A stretch of 64,000 nucleotides of DNA from an uncultured Akkermansia sp. (lineage in GTDB: Bacteria > Verrucomicrobiota > Verrucomicrobiia > Verrucomicrobiales > Akkermansiaceae): NCBI GenBank assembly GCA_947626545.1, contig CANQSS010000002.1:59500-123499 (forward strand). The letters are read 5' to 3'. Positions 26,792 to 34,698 of the stretch are shown here, piece by piece. Every line of letters begins with the position of its first letter. Within the stretch, counting starts at the first letter, position 1. The translations under genes were made by a program, and so were the position numbers. Below the pieces are notes generated by a model that was not told where the DNA came from, did not search any database, and saw nothing but the letters and a program-made list of their open reading frames with translations.

Positions 26792-27934
26792 ATGAAGACA
26801 ATTATTACAAATGCGCACGTTATTTCTCCCGGGGTCGATATTATGGGTGGCAGTGTTTTGATAGAAGACGGCAAAGTGGTGGCCGTGCTGCAACCGGGCG
26901 AGAGCGCACAGGCAGATGCCACGCACGATGCCGGCGGGCACATGCTGATGCCGGGGTTCATCGATATCCACTCTCACGGCGCGGGCGGCTGCGACACCTG
27001 CGATTGCAAGGTGGAGAGCATCCGCACCATCGCAGATTGCAAAATGAAGGAGGGTGTGACAACCTGGCTGCCGACGACGCTGACGCTCGGCACAAACACT
27101 TTGGCGGATGTGTGCCGCTGCGTGAAAGAATACGCAACTTCCCCAAATGGCTCTAAAACTCCCGGTGTGCATTTGGAGGGGCCTTACATCAACCCCAAGC
27201 AGTGCGGCGCGCAGAACCCCGCCTTCGTACGCCCTGCCGATGTGGATGAGTTAATGATGCTGCACGCGATTTACCCGGTACTCAACATCACATTGGCTCC
27301 GGAAATGCCGGGAGCGATCGACTTTATCGCTCGAGCCACAGCAGAGGGCATTACCTGCTCCGCCGGTCACTCCGCAGCCACGCACGCAGACTTTGCAAAA
27401 GCAAAGGCCGCCGGGTTGCGCCGCCTCACGCACTTCTGCAACCAGATGAGCCCGCAACACCACCGCGAAATCGGTCTGGTGGGCTCCGGCATGCTCGACC
27501 CCGACATCCGCATCGAAATCATCTGCGATACCATCCATCTGTGCGCGGATATGCTCAACCTCACGTTCAGCAACAAACCCATCGACCAGATGATCATGAT
27601 TACGGATTCCCTTGCCTGCTCATGGATGCCGGATGGACCCGGCCAGTTGGGCGGCTTGCCGATCATCGTGAAAAACGGTGTAGCGAGGCTGGAGAGCGGG
27701 AATTTAGCGGGCTCTACCCTGCGCTATGCCAAGGGTCTCTACAATGTGTGGAAAATCACCGGCAAACCGCTTAGCCAGCTTGTGAAGGCAACCTCTCTCA
27801 ACCAGGCGGAAAGTCTCGGGCTGAGCGGACTCGGCAAGATATCCCCGGGATACACGGCGGATCTGGTGCTGCTGGATGACGAGTTCAACGTGCTCAAGAC
27901 TTATATTGACGGCACGCTGCGCTACGAAGCCTGA
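26792..27934 (+). CDS. nagA: N-acetylglucosamine-6-phosphate deacetylase
   Basis: NagA removes acetate from GlcNAc-6-P, feeding amino-sugar use and peptidoglycan recycling. The 380-residue amidohydrolase shows DIHSHGAGGCD, the metal-binding Glu in PGVHLEGPYINPKQCGAQ, the metal His in CSAGHSAATH and THFCNQMSP, DTIHL, and the catalytic Asp in MITDSLACSWMP. ISPGYTADLVLLDDE closes the barrel and beta-sandwich as expected. Mucin or chitin glycans could be the source of substrate, but no transporter or nagB is in this window. Twelve bases separate it from the next gene. Confidence 0.93.
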   Translation: MKTIITNAHVISPGVDIMGGSVLIEDGKVVAVLQPGESAQADATHDAGGHMLMPGFIDIHSHGAGGCDTCDCKVESIRTIADCKMKEGVTTWLPTTLTLGTNTLADVCRCVKEYATSPNGSKTPGVHLEGPYINPKQCGAQNPAFVRPADVDELMMLHAIYPVLNITLAPEMPGAIDFIARATAEGITCSAGHSAATHADFAKAKAAGLRRLTHFCNQMSPQHHREIGLVGSGMLDPDIRIEIICDTIHLCADMLNLTFSNKPIDQMIMITDSLACSWMPDGPGQLGGLPIIVKNGVARLESGNLAGSTLRYAKGLYNVWKITGKPLSQLVKATSLNQAESLGLSGLGKISPGYTADLVLLDDEFNVLKTYIDGTLRYEA

Positions 27935-27952
27935 GCCAAAAGCAACGTGGCC

Positions 27953-28729
27953 ATGCTCATTTCGCCATTAGCACGCAAACTCTGCGCGGCGCACGGGAAG
28001 GATCCCACCGAGCTGCGTGGCAGTGGTCCGCGCGGGCGTATCATGGCGGCGGATGTGCTGCGTGAATCGGCTAGATGCGCCACCAAAGCTGCGCCAAACG
28101 CTCGCTGCGGCACTCAGTTGGCGGATCCTGCTACGCCACCCACCCGCGAGCCGAAGGATGGCTACTACGTGTACGATGCCGAGGTAGATATGAGTGCGCT
28201 GGCAAGCATCAGTTTCCCCATTGCCGTGCAGTGCGAGAAACTGCTTGAAGAGCGCTACTCACTTTTCGACTACATTGTGCGTGCCATGGTGAAAGCGTGT
28301 ATGAGTACGGAGGAATGGATACCGGAACGGGTGGATCTCCTGCTTTTCGAGCATCAAGGCGAGCAGACGACTGCCCTGCAAGATGCCGCGGACATGAGCA
28401 TCTACCGTATTGCCCGCGAGGGTGCTCAAAACCCACCCGTGCCGCAGAATTTTCGTCCCAATATCGTCATCTGTGATGCCCATACCACCCGCGCCCAAGT
28501 TGCAGAAAAGTTGAGCGGGGATGCACGTCCCGCTTTTGCCCTGGTGGTGCGCGGGCACACGCCGAAGGTTGGTATCCGCGCCGGGCGCACTACGCTGCAG
28601 AACTACACGCTTCCCTACACCTTTTACGCTGCGGCGCAGGGTGGCGTAAGTGAAAGGGCAGCTAACCGCATCGCGGCCGAACTGCACGCTCTTCTTTTTA
28701 ACCCGGTGCGACTGCTCTTGCTGCACTGA
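27953..28729 (+). CDS. E2-like protein with E3-binding domain and degenerate acyltransferase domain
   Basis: About 258 residues. Residues 3-40 are a peripheral subunit-binding domain of 2-oxoacid dehydrogenase E2 proteins (ISPLARKLCAAHGKDPTELR, GSGPRGRIMAADV). A linker leads to a catalytic-domain-like region (EVDMSALASISFPIAVQCEK to VRLLLLH). There is no lipoyl domain, and the C-terminal segment YTFYAAAQGGVSERAANRIA stands where active E2 proteins have an H-R-x-x-D-G motif, so both catalytic His and Asp are missing. It is shorter than a normal E2 (380-450 residues). A structural or adaptor role is possible; gene decay is the alternative, though the frame is intact. GTG at 27947 is an alternative start. 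Confidence 0.7.
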   Translation: MLISPLARKLCAAHGKDPTELRGSGPRGRIMAADVLRESARCATKAAPNARCGTQLADPATPPTREPKDGYYVYDAEVDMSALASISFPIAVQCEKLLEERYSLFDYIVRAMVKACMSTEEWIPERVDLLLFEHQGEQTTALQDAADMSIYRIAREGAQNPPVPQNFRPNIVICDAHTTRAQVAEKLSGDARPAFALVVRGHTPKVGIRAGRTTLQNYTLPYTFYAAAQGGVSERAANRIAAELHALLFNPVRLLLLH

Positions 28730-28730
28730 T

Positions 28731-29903
28731 ATGAACGCGCCCGTGCCGGAAGTCCCTGCATCGGAACCTCAACCTCCTCGACCACGCAAGCGCACCCGGC
28801 GCTGGTTTCTGCGTTCTTTGCTGGGGTTGGGAGTACTGGCGGCTGCCGGCAAAGGGGTGGATTACCTGCTGCCGCGTACCATTTGCCGACCGGGCGAGTG
28901 GCATGGTCCACGTACAGACCATTTCGACGGCATGTATTTCCACAACGTGGCGGAACCTGCCCCTCCCGCCGACTACGGATCCGCCCCTATTCTGCGCTGG
29001 TTGAAAGACCGCCTGCACCGCGGCGAATACCCGGAAATCGAACGCAACGCACATACGCCGCAGCTCGCAGAACGAGTGACAGGTCGAGATTGGGAGGTCA
29101 CCATGATCAATCACTCCACCGTGCTCGTGAGACTCGAGGATTACACCATTCTCACCGACCCTGTGTGGAGCGACTACACGAGTCCCATCCAAGGCATCGG
29201 CCCGTGCCGCACCCGACCGCCCGGTATCGCGTTGGAAAACCTGCCGCACATTGACATTTGCCTGCTCTCGCACGACCATTACGACCACTTCGATGTACAT
29301 ACCCTACGCCTGCTGGAGGAGCGTGACCATCCGCTTTTCATCCTGCCGCTCGGTCTGCGCAGCTTGTTGGAGTACCATACGAGCAGTGGCGTGCGCGTGA
29401 TGGAAAAAGATTGGTGGGAGAGCGTAGAACTGCCACGCCTCACCGTGCACCTTACTCCCGCACGTCACTGGAGCAAACGCTACCGCACTGAGGAAACGGC
29501 CAATCGCTCGCTCTGGTGCGGTTTCTACTTGGTCGGGCACGGCGGCGTGCGCCTCTACTACGCCGGCGACACGGCCCGCACGCGCTGGTTTACCCACATC
29601 CGGGAGCGCTTGGGGGCGCCGGATGTGGCCTTGCTGCCCATCGGTGCTTACAAGCCGGACTGGATTCGTTTGCACCATACTGGGCCTGCGGACGCAGTAG
29701 ATGCCCTGCTGGATTTGCGCGCGCGACAGGGCATCGCATGTCATTTTGGCACTTGGCAACTCGCGAATGAAGGCTATGCAGAAACGCTGGCGGATTTAGC
29801 GGCGGCGCTGGAGCGGCGTGGAGTGCCGACGCAGCGCTTCATTGCCCCGGAGAATGGTCAGACCTTGCGCAATCACGTTCCAGTCGCAAGCACTCGCGCG
29901 TAG
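28731..29903 (+). CDS. Metallo-beta-lactamase-fold hydrolase, NAPE-PLD/UlaG-like, Tat signal
   Basis: Protein of 390 residues. The N-terminus has a twin-arginine-type signal (KRTRRWFLRSLLGLGVLAAA, about residues 17-36), suggesting export of a folded metalloenzyme. The metal-binding motif is LLSHDHYDHFDVHTLRLL (H-x-H-x-D-H), with further ligands in LTPARHWSKRY, YYAGDTARTRW and ACHFGTWQLANEG. The order and spacing match the NAPE-phospholipase D/RomA branch (NHSTVLVRLEDYTILTDPVW is typical). Substrate could be a phospholipid or another phosphodiester; not determined. The ATG at 28731 follows the previous stop by one base, indicating an operon with nagA and the E2-like gene. Confidence 0.82.
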   Translation: MNAPVPEVPASEPQPPRPRKRTRRWFLRSLLGLGVLAAAGKGVDYLLPRTICRPGEWHGPRTDHFDGMYFHNVAEPAPPADYGSAPILRWLKDRLHRGEYPEIERNAHTPQLAERVTGRDWEVTMINHSTVLVRLEDYTILTDPVWSDYTSPIQGIGPCRTRPPGIALENLPHIDICLLSHDHYDHFDVHTLRLLEERDHPLFILPLGLRSLLEYHTSSGVRVMEKDWWESVELPRLTVHLTPARHWSKRYRTEETANRSLWCGFYLVGHGGVRLYYAGDTARTRWFTHIRERLGAPDVALLPIGAYKPDWIRLHHTGPADAVDALLDLRARQGIACHFGTWQLANEGYAETLADLAAALERRGVPTQRFIAPENGQTLRNHVPVASTRA

Positions 29904-30029
29904 CCAACCCGCATGGCTGCGCCCCCGCCGTGGTAAACTCCGCGTACCACTTGTAGCCATCGGCAGTGTTGTCCCCGTACATAGCAAGCGTATTTCCTAA
30001 TGCGATCGCTCTCTTTCCTTTCTTTGAGC

Positions 30030-30058
30030 TTGACTTTCCTTGTGCTTCACCTCATAAT
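30030..30058 (+). promoter_or_regulatory. Promoter of tRNA-Ser
   Basis: TTGACT (30030-30035), 17-nt spacer, CATAAT (30053-30058). The expected start is about 23 bases before the tRNA 5' end. Confidence 0.7.
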
Positions 30059-30087
30059 GCCCCCGCGCTGCGCCCTGCGTATGCCCT

Positions 30088-30175
30088 GGAGAGATGGCTG
30101 AGTTGGTCTAAGGCACTCGACTCGAAATCGAGCGTGGCAGAGATGTCACCGTGGGTTCGAATCCCACTCTCTCCG
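30088..30175 (+). tRNA. tRNA-Ser (anticodon CGA)
   Basis: 88 nt with acceptor stem GGAGAGA/TCTCTCC, D-arm GCTGAGTTGGTCTAAGGC, anticodon stem CTCGA/TCGAG with loop CTCGAAA (anticodon 30123-30125), the long variable arm expected for class II tRNAs, and T-arm GTGGGTTCGAATCCCAC. CCA is not encoded. Confidence 0.95.
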
Positions 30176-30241
30176 CTGCTGCCTACTGCTGGAAGGCACG
30201 GAGCCAATCCGTCCCTTTTGCGTCATGCTCAAATAAAAGTC

Positions 30242-30270
30242 TTGCCATGTCGCATGTTTTTCGGTAGAAT
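30242..30270 (+). promoter_or_regulatory. Promoter of tRNA-Val
   Basis: TTGCCA (30242-30247), 17-nt spacer, TAGAAT (30265-30270), about 40 bases before the tRNA. Confidence 0.7.
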
Positions 30271-30310
30271 GCACTCGCTTTCCCTGAGAAGGGGAGGAAA
30301 TATTTCTCAA

Positions 30311-30382
30311 GCGAAGTTAGCTCAGTGGTAGAGCACATCCTTCACACGGATGGGGTCATAAGTTCGAATCTTATACTTCGTA
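30311..30382 (+). tRNA. tRNA-Val (anticodon CAC)
   Basis: 72 nt: acceptor GCGAAGT/ACTTCGT, D-arm TAGCTCAGTGGTAGAGCA, anticodon stem ATCC/GGAT with loop TTCACAC, T-arm ATAAGTTCGAATCTTAT. CCA is not encoded. Confidence 0.93.
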
Positions 30383-30412
30383 GCGAATTTGATAGTTTGA
30401 TTGAGTTTGATT

Positions 30413-30444
30413 AGCCCGCAAGTCCTAGAGACGGCGGGCTTTTT
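30413..30444 (+). terminator. Intrinsic terminator after tRNA-Val
   Basis: Stem AGCCCGC (30413-30419) / GCGGGCT (30434-30440) followed by TTTT. It ends the tRNA-Val transcript 30 bases downstream of the gene. Confidence 0.8.
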
Positions 30445-30485
30445 GCTTGCCTTGGTTTGGTGGAGTTTGATAGAGAGGGGGTACA

Positions 30486-30511
30486 TTTAGGGTCACATAG
30501 CGGGGTCACAT
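30486..30511. repeat. GGGTCACAT motifs at left border of the restriction island
   Basis: TTTAGGGTCACAT (30486-30498) and GGGGTCACAT (30502-30511). The inverted form CCTAAATGTGACCCC occurs at 34291-34305, on the other side of the island. The motifs may mark the borders of a mobile segment. Confidence 0.5.
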
Positions 30512-31347
30512 AAAAAATGGGGCAACGCAAATTTTGTTGATAGAGGGGGAGATAGGGTAGCACCACCCGAAGCACCACCCCCCAAAGCGGTTTGCCTGAC
30601 TTCGACAAGTAGGTGATGAATAGAGGATATGTAATCCGTGAACAAGTCTTTTCCGAACAGACCGGCATCTTCCGCATAGAGGCAGAACACCAAACGCACA
30701 CAAAAGCGGTTGAGCTGTTGCAGGGTTGCGGCGTTCACCATGCTCCCGGCTTTTTTCAGGAGAGCATTGTAGATTTCGGAGACGAGAACGCCAGCTTTCA
30801 TCGACATTTCGCGCTCCTTCTCAATGCGCGCATTGGCGGCATCCACGAGGAACTGTAAGCGGTGCCACTGCTCAGGTAATTCTTCCAGAGTAATACAGCT
30901 CGCCGTTACAGCTGGCTGCGGGGCGTTCATATCGTGAATACGTATCTCGCTAAAGTTGCAGGTCACAATCCAGCGCGCGTGTTGATCCACGGGCAGATTA
31001 TCCGAATATCGTTTGGCTTGTTCGTAAGGAGTGAGCATGGCTCCGCCGGATTGCATTTGTGGCGCATTCAAGTCCACCTTGCGTCCTTTTTGCTCAATCA
31101 GCACGCGAGTATCAGGCAGGTAAGCGTCAATGTAGCGCGTGGAATTCCCCACTTGCACGGGCTTCTCAAAAAGAACGGTGCGGCTGATATCATAGCTGCG
31201 CACGCCAAGGATCTCTTGCAACAAATCCCTCCAAAAACTCTGTGCTTCCTGCCTTTCTCCTCCCGTTGCTTCTTTCCATTTTTCTGCGAAAGCCTTTACG
31301 ACTTTCTTCATCGCTGCCTCTGTTGTCGGGCCGGTAGTTGCATCCAT
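30493..31347 (-). CDS. Type IIG restriction-modification enzyme, N-terminal half (inverted, OFF state)
   Basis: The frame has 284 residues; the first ~236 match the N-terminus of MmeI-like single-chain restriction/methyltransferase enzymes. They contain a nuclease-type segment RYIDAYLPDTRVLIEQKG (Asp ... Glu-x-Lys), QAKRYSDNLPVDQHARWIVT, and the helical connector NRFCVRLVFCLYAEDAGLFG. At DLFTDYIS it meets the 15-bp inverted repeat (30639-30625); the last ~43 residues (SIHHLLVEVRQTALGG onward) look like random reading of flanking DNA. The remainder of the enzyme lies on the opposite strand from 31587. The ATG at 31347 is nine bases from a TATATT -10 box. Alone this half should lack methylation and target recognition. 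Confidence 0.85.
   Translation of the reverse strand: MDATTGPTTEAAMKKVVKAFAEKWKEATGGERQEAQSFWRDLLQEILGVRSYDISRTVLFEKPVQVGNSTRYIDAYLPDTRVLIEQKGRKVDLNAPQMQSGGAMLTPYEQAKRYSDNLPVDQHARWIVTCNFSEIRIHDMNAPQPAVTASCITLEELPEQWHRLQFLVDAANARIEKEREMSMKAGVLVSEIYNALLKKAGSMVNAATLQQLNRFCVRLVFCLYAEDAGLFGKDLFTDYISSIHHLLVEVRQTALGGGASGGATLSPPLSTKFALPHFLCDPAM
30625..30639 (-). repeat. Left inverted repeat of the invertible segment
   Basis: 15 bp, GGATATGTAATCCGT on the plus strand. Matching beyond the core is partial (two of the three bases on the outer side agree). Confidence 0.85.
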
Positions 31348-31356
31348 ACGCTAGAG

Positions 31357-31362
31357 AATATA
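31357..31362 (-). promoter_or_regulatory. -10 box of the restriction-modification gene
   Basis: TATATT on the minus strand, nine bases before the ATG at 31347. The -35 position holds only a weak TTCCAT. It lies within the invertible segment. Confidence 0.5.
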
Positions 31363-31553
31363 ACACAACCGCCTGCAAAATGGAAGAGCAAACAGACACC
31401 CGCTGGACTGCTCCAACGGGCTGCTCAAACAATGAAGGGGGACACCAACCTTCCCTTGCTCCGGACATACAACCAAAGCGAGGTAACGTCAACATTTCGG
31501 GCAAAAATCAAGCATTCAAGGAGCTTGCGTGGTCTACAAAACGAGGCTGAGAA

Positions 31554-33665
31554 TTGACCCCACAAAACGTTACGGATTACATATCCGCTGTGGTGAGGCC
31601 CTCGGCTGTGCGAGAACGCATCATGAAGCTCTTCCGTGCGCTCAACGTGGAACCGCAGCAGCGCGATCCTTTCGATGAAGAACTGCGAGCCTTCCCCTTC
31701 GTGAATGGCGGGCTTTTCGCAGGGAGTGACACGGACTTCATTCCTCCGCTGGATGAGGCTCTCTGCAATCTCATCCGAGATGCGGCGCACTTTGACTGGC
31801 GCGGCATTTCGCCCACGATTTTCGGCGGTCTTTTCGAAAGCACGCTCAACCCCGCCACGCGCCGCAGCGGCGGCATGCACTACACCAGCGTGGAAAACAT
31901 CCACAAAGTGATTGACCCTCTCTTTCTGAACGCTCTCGCGGAGGAACTGCATAGCATCATGGAGGAAAGCAGAGGAAACACCCTCGTCCGCAAGTTGGAA
32001 ACCTTCCGCGATAAACTCGCCTCGCTCACTTTCCTCGACCCCGCCTGCGGTTCTGGCAACTTCCTCACCGAAACCTTCATCTTCCTTCGCCGCTTAGAGA
32101 ATGAAGCTCTGCGCTACCTTTCCAACGGACAAGCAACCTTTGGCGGCGACTTCTCCCGAGTGAAAGTAACGATACAACAATTTTTCGGGATCGAGATAAA
32201 CGACTTTGCCGTGTCGGTTGCCAAGGCCGCCCTCTGGATAGCCGATGCTCAAATGTGGAGAGAAACGCAGGAGTTCACCGATCAGCAATTGGCGGACTTC
32301 CTGCCGCTGCAAAGTTACGAGAATATCCGCGAGGGCAACGCGCTGGAAATGGACTGGATGGACAACCTCCCCAACCGTCATGTGGACTACATCATCGGCA
32401 ACCCGCCGTTCATAGGCTACTCCCTTCAAACGAAGGAACAGAAAGCTGATATGCAGCGTCTTCTCGGCAAAGCACGAGCATGGGGCAAGCTGGATTTTGT
32501 TTGTGCATGGTTCGATAAAGCGGCTCAAATCTTGCAGCATGATTCCAACACGCGCGCCGCTTTTGTCTCCACCAATTCCATTACTCAGGGCGAACAAGCC
32601 GCTAACCTTTGGAAGCTTCTTACGAGTGAGTACGGCGTTCACATCGACTTCGCCTATCGCACGTTCAAGTGGGCAAATGAAGTAAGAGACACGGCAGCAG
32701 TGCACTGCGTTATCATAGGTTTTAGTACGGGACAAGCAAGAGGATGCACCATTTTTGACGAAGAGGGGATTGCCCACACGACACATCAGATTAACAGCTA
32801 TCTCCTGGATGCGCCTTTCTTGTTTATTGAAAGTCGCAGCTTACCGCTTTGCAACGTACCGAAAATGAGTACGGGAAACCGCCCGGCTGACGGCGGGCAC
32901 CTCATTATTGGGGCAGACGAGTACGATGCTTTTATGGCGCGAGAACCACGAGCCGCAAAGTTCATCAAATCCTTCATGGGAGCGGATGAATTTATCAAAG
33001 GAAAAAAACGGTGGTGCTTATGGCTTGTTAGTGCCAGTCCTGCAGAATTGCGCACAATGCCCGCCGTCATGGAGCGAGTAGAAGCATGCAGACAAGATCG
33101 ATTGAACGCTCCCGACCCCGGACGCCGCAAGTTGGCTGATACTCCCACCCTCTTCCGTGAAACGAATAATCCTGTTCGTTATGTCGCCATTCCGGAAGTT
33201 TCGTCCGAGAATCGTCAGTACATTCCAATGGCTTTTCTGAATGAAACAACGATATGTAGCAATCTCCTCAAGCTCGTCCCCGATGCCACACTTTATCACT
33301 TCGGCGTTCTTTCCTCCGTTATCCACATGGCATGGATGCGGACAGTGGCGGGAAGACTTAAGAGCGACTATCGGTATTCTGCCAAAATTGTTTACAACAA
33401 CTTCCCATGGCCGGAGCCTACCGACAAGCAACGCGAGAAGGTAGAGGCTTGCGCACAGGCAGTTCTGGACGCCCGCGCGAAGTACCCCGAAAGTACGTTA
33501 GCTGACCTTTACGACCCACTGCTCATGCCTCCGGAGCTGCTCAAGGCCCACCGTGCTTTAGACGCCGCCGTTGATGCCGCCTACGGGAGGAAGTTCGCTG
33601 ATGATTCCGACCGCGTGACTCACCTGTTCGAACTCTATCAAAAACTCACAAAGGATGGAAAGTGA
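31554..33665 (+). CDS. Type IIG restriction-modification enzyme, C-terminal half (methyltransferase and target recognition)
   Basis: Frame of 703 residues without a credible start (first codon TTG, no promoter). From the inverted repeat (TDYIS, 31572-31586) on it matches the MmeI-like family: FPFVNGGLF and DWRGISPTIFGGLFESTLNP, then adenine methyltransferase motif I FLDPACGSGNFLTETF, FFGIEINDFAVSVAKAALWI, catalytic motif IV DYIIGNPPFIGYS, and a C-terminal target-recognition region (NPVRYVAIPEVSSENRQYIP, FGVLSSVIHMAWMR, YSAKIVYNNFPWPEP). Joined to the N-terminal half at 30640-31347 it would be a complete bifunctional enzyme. No frameshift or stop is seen in either half, which argues for recent or reversible inversion. 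Confidence 0.88.
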   Translation: MTPQNVTDYISAVVRPSAVRERIMKLFRALNVEPQQRDPFDEELRAFPFVNGGLFAGSDTDFIPPLDEALCNLIRDAAHFDWRGISPTIFGGLFESTLNPATRRSGGMHYTSVENIHKVIDPLFLNALAEELHSIMEESRGNTLVRKLETFRDKLASLTFLDPACGSGNFLTETFIFLRRLENEALRYLSNGQATFGGDFSRVKVTIQQFFGIEINDFAVSVAKAALWIADAQMWRETQEFTDQQLADFLPLQSYENIREGNALEMDWMDNLPNRHVDYIIGNPPFIGYSLQTKEQKADMQRLLGKARAWGKLDFVCAWFDKAAQILQHDSNTRAAFVSTNSITQGEQAANLWKLLTSEYGVHIDFAYRTFKWANEVRDTAAVHCVIIGFSTGQARGCTIFDEEGIAHTTHQINSYLLDAPFLFIESRSLPLCNVPKMSTGNRPADGGHLIIGADEYDAFMAREPRAAKFIKSFMGADEFIKGKKRWCLWLVSASPAELRTMPAVMERVEACRQDRLNAPDPGRRKLADTPTLFRETNNPVRYVAIPEVSSENRQYIPMAFLNETTICSNLLKLVPDATLYHFGVLSSVIHMAWMRTVAGRLKSDYRYSAKIVYNNFPWPEPTDKQREKVEACAQAVLDARAKYPESTLADLYDPLLMPPELLKAHRALDAAVDAAYGRKFADDSDRVTHLFELYQKLTKDGK
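31572..31586 (+). repeat. Right inverted repeat of the invertible segment
   Basis: ACGGATTACATATCC, reverse complement of 30625-30639, read here in frame as T-D-Y-I-S. Confidence 0.85.
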
Positions 33666-33935
33666 CGCTCCTTCGTATAATTTGCGGAATGACTCCACAA
33701 AGCCAGCGAGATGTGCGGTGCCTTCGAAAGATTTGGGTGAGTGTAAAATGCACTTGCTGAGTGTGCGCGAATAAAAGTTGTTCTCAACCCCCAACCTTCT
33801 CAGCTCCCTGCAAACAATCACATTGCTTACTAAAAAACTCGTGCTACCACTCGTGCTAATCTCATGCTTCATAACACGCCTATTAAACAACCCTCCCTTC
33901 CCCAAAAATCAAGCAAAACAACCCGCTTCCATTTC
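33666..33935. other. Noncoding remnant sequence downstream of the methyltransferase half
   Basis: No gene seen. A short direct repeat (CTCGTGCTA twice, about 33838-33860) is the only local structure. Confidence 0.4.
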
Positions 33936-34238
33936 CTAAACATCCCTACCCACCGTCCGTGGGAAGTCAGCGAAATACTCCCGCACCGTCGGAATCTTCC
34001 CCGCGCACCCGTGAAGCTCCGCCACCTTGCGCACCGCATCGCACGCCTTGTGCGCCGGGGTCTCACCCGTGGAAGCCGCCTCCATCGCCGCCGCCGTCTG
34101 CTCCGCAAGTGCCCGCGCATGCCGCCCGGCTGCCCCTGCTTCAATGCGGATACCCGTTGAACGTCGCACCTTGCGATTGCCTTGCTTCCAGCATGCAATC
34201 CAGCATCTGCAATTATTCCGTTTTTCAATCCAGCTCAT
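33936..34238 (-). pseudogene. Tyrosine recombinase/integrase, N-terminal fragment
   Basis: 100 residues from an ATG at 34238. SWIEKRNNCRCWIACWKQG and KVRRSTGIRIEAG resemble the arm-binding N-terminal domain of phage-type integrases, and KIPTVREYFADFP the start of a core-binding domain. It stops there; the catalytic domain with the Arg-His-Arg-Tyr residues is absent, so this is a truncated gene. Its position between tRNA genes, beside a restriction-modification gene, fits an old integration event. Recognition is by pattern only. Confidence 0.55.
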
Positions 34239-34290
34239 AATCGTGATAAGTATAGATTTCACTAGGGCTGCGGCGGTTTTTTTATGTGCC

Positions 34291-34305
34291 CCTAAATGTG
34301 ACCCC
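34291..34305. repeat. Inverted GGGTCACAT motif at right border of the island
   Basis: CCTAAATGTGACCCC, inverted relative to 30486-30511. Confidence 0.5.
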
Positions 34306-34399
34306 ACTATATAGCACCCTTCGCACCCCTGTCAAAATAAAAAAGTGCCCTGTCAGTCACTTATGCACGCTACAAAACTCTAATACCCCCAAAATGTAG

Positions 34400-34472
34400 C
34401 ATCTGGAACGGGATTCGAACCCGTGTTGCCCGCGTGAAAGGCGAGAGTCCTAGGCCTCTAGACGATCCAGAC
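34400..34472 (-). tRNA. tRNA-Glu (anticodon TTC)
   Basis: 73 nt on the minus strand: acceptor GTCTGGA/TCCAGAT (first pair G-U), D-arm CGTCTAGAGGCCTAGGA, anticodon stem CTCGC/GCGGG with loop CTTTCAC, T-arm ACGGGTTCGAATCCCGT. CCA is not encoded. Confidence 0.93.
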
Positions 34473-34503
34473 TTTAGGTTGCTCTCCGAACAGAGCGAGA
34501 GGA

Positions 34504-34532
34504 AATGTAACATAGAGGGGCTCCCTTGGCAA
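34504..34532 (-). promoter_or_regulatory. Promoter of tRNA-Glu
   Basis: Minus strand: TTGCCA (34532-34527), 17-nt spacer, TACATT (34509-34504). Confidence 0.7.
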
Positions 34533-34644
34533 GCACAAATTCTCTCACCGAGTGAAAAAAACGACGTCCTGAAAAATCAACGTGCGGAACTGGGGTGAAA
34601 GCGAAACTGCCGGGCAGTAAAACATGGGGAACCCGAACCACGGC

Positions 34645-34680
34645 GAGGGCGCGCTCCACAGATAATGAAGCGCGCCCCTC
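34645..34680 (-). terminator. Stable hairpin after the giant autotransporter gene
   Basis: GGGCGCGCT (34647-34655) pairs with AGCGCGCCC (34669-34677), extended by GAG/CTC. There is no U-run, so it may be a factor-dependent terminator or a 3' end stabiliser. It lies 20-50 bases past the stop codon. Confidence 0.55.
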
Positions 34681-34698
34681 ACTCGCCGGTTCTATGCG

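Larger units (their letters stand above)
30625..31586. other. Putative invertible DNA segment of the restriction-modification gene
   Basis: Bounded by perfect 15-bp inverted repeats: GGATATGTAATCCGT at 30625-30639 and its reverse complement ACGGATTACATATCC at 31572-31586. Both lie in coding sequence and encode the same residues TDYIS in the same phase. Reversal of the 962 bp would place promoter and N-terminal half on the plus strand and fuse them in frame to the C-terminal half, giving 236 + 5 + 692 = 933 codons, the usual size for MmeI-like enzymes. Promoter and start codon are inside the segment, so the present orientation leaves the C-terminal half without expression signals. Confidence 0.8.

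Noticed and set aside
31554-33665. BREX PglX or a stand-alone type I methyltransferase
   Set aside because: The order nuclease - helical connector - methyltransferase - target recognition and the total of about 933 residues fit MmeI-like type IIG better; no other BREX or hsdR/hsdS genes are nearby.
30493-33665. Ordinary pseudogene caused by random rearrangement
   Set aside because: Kept as an alternative, but break points sit at a perfect in-frame 15-bp inverted repeat and neither half has stops or frameshifts, which chance breakage would not explain.
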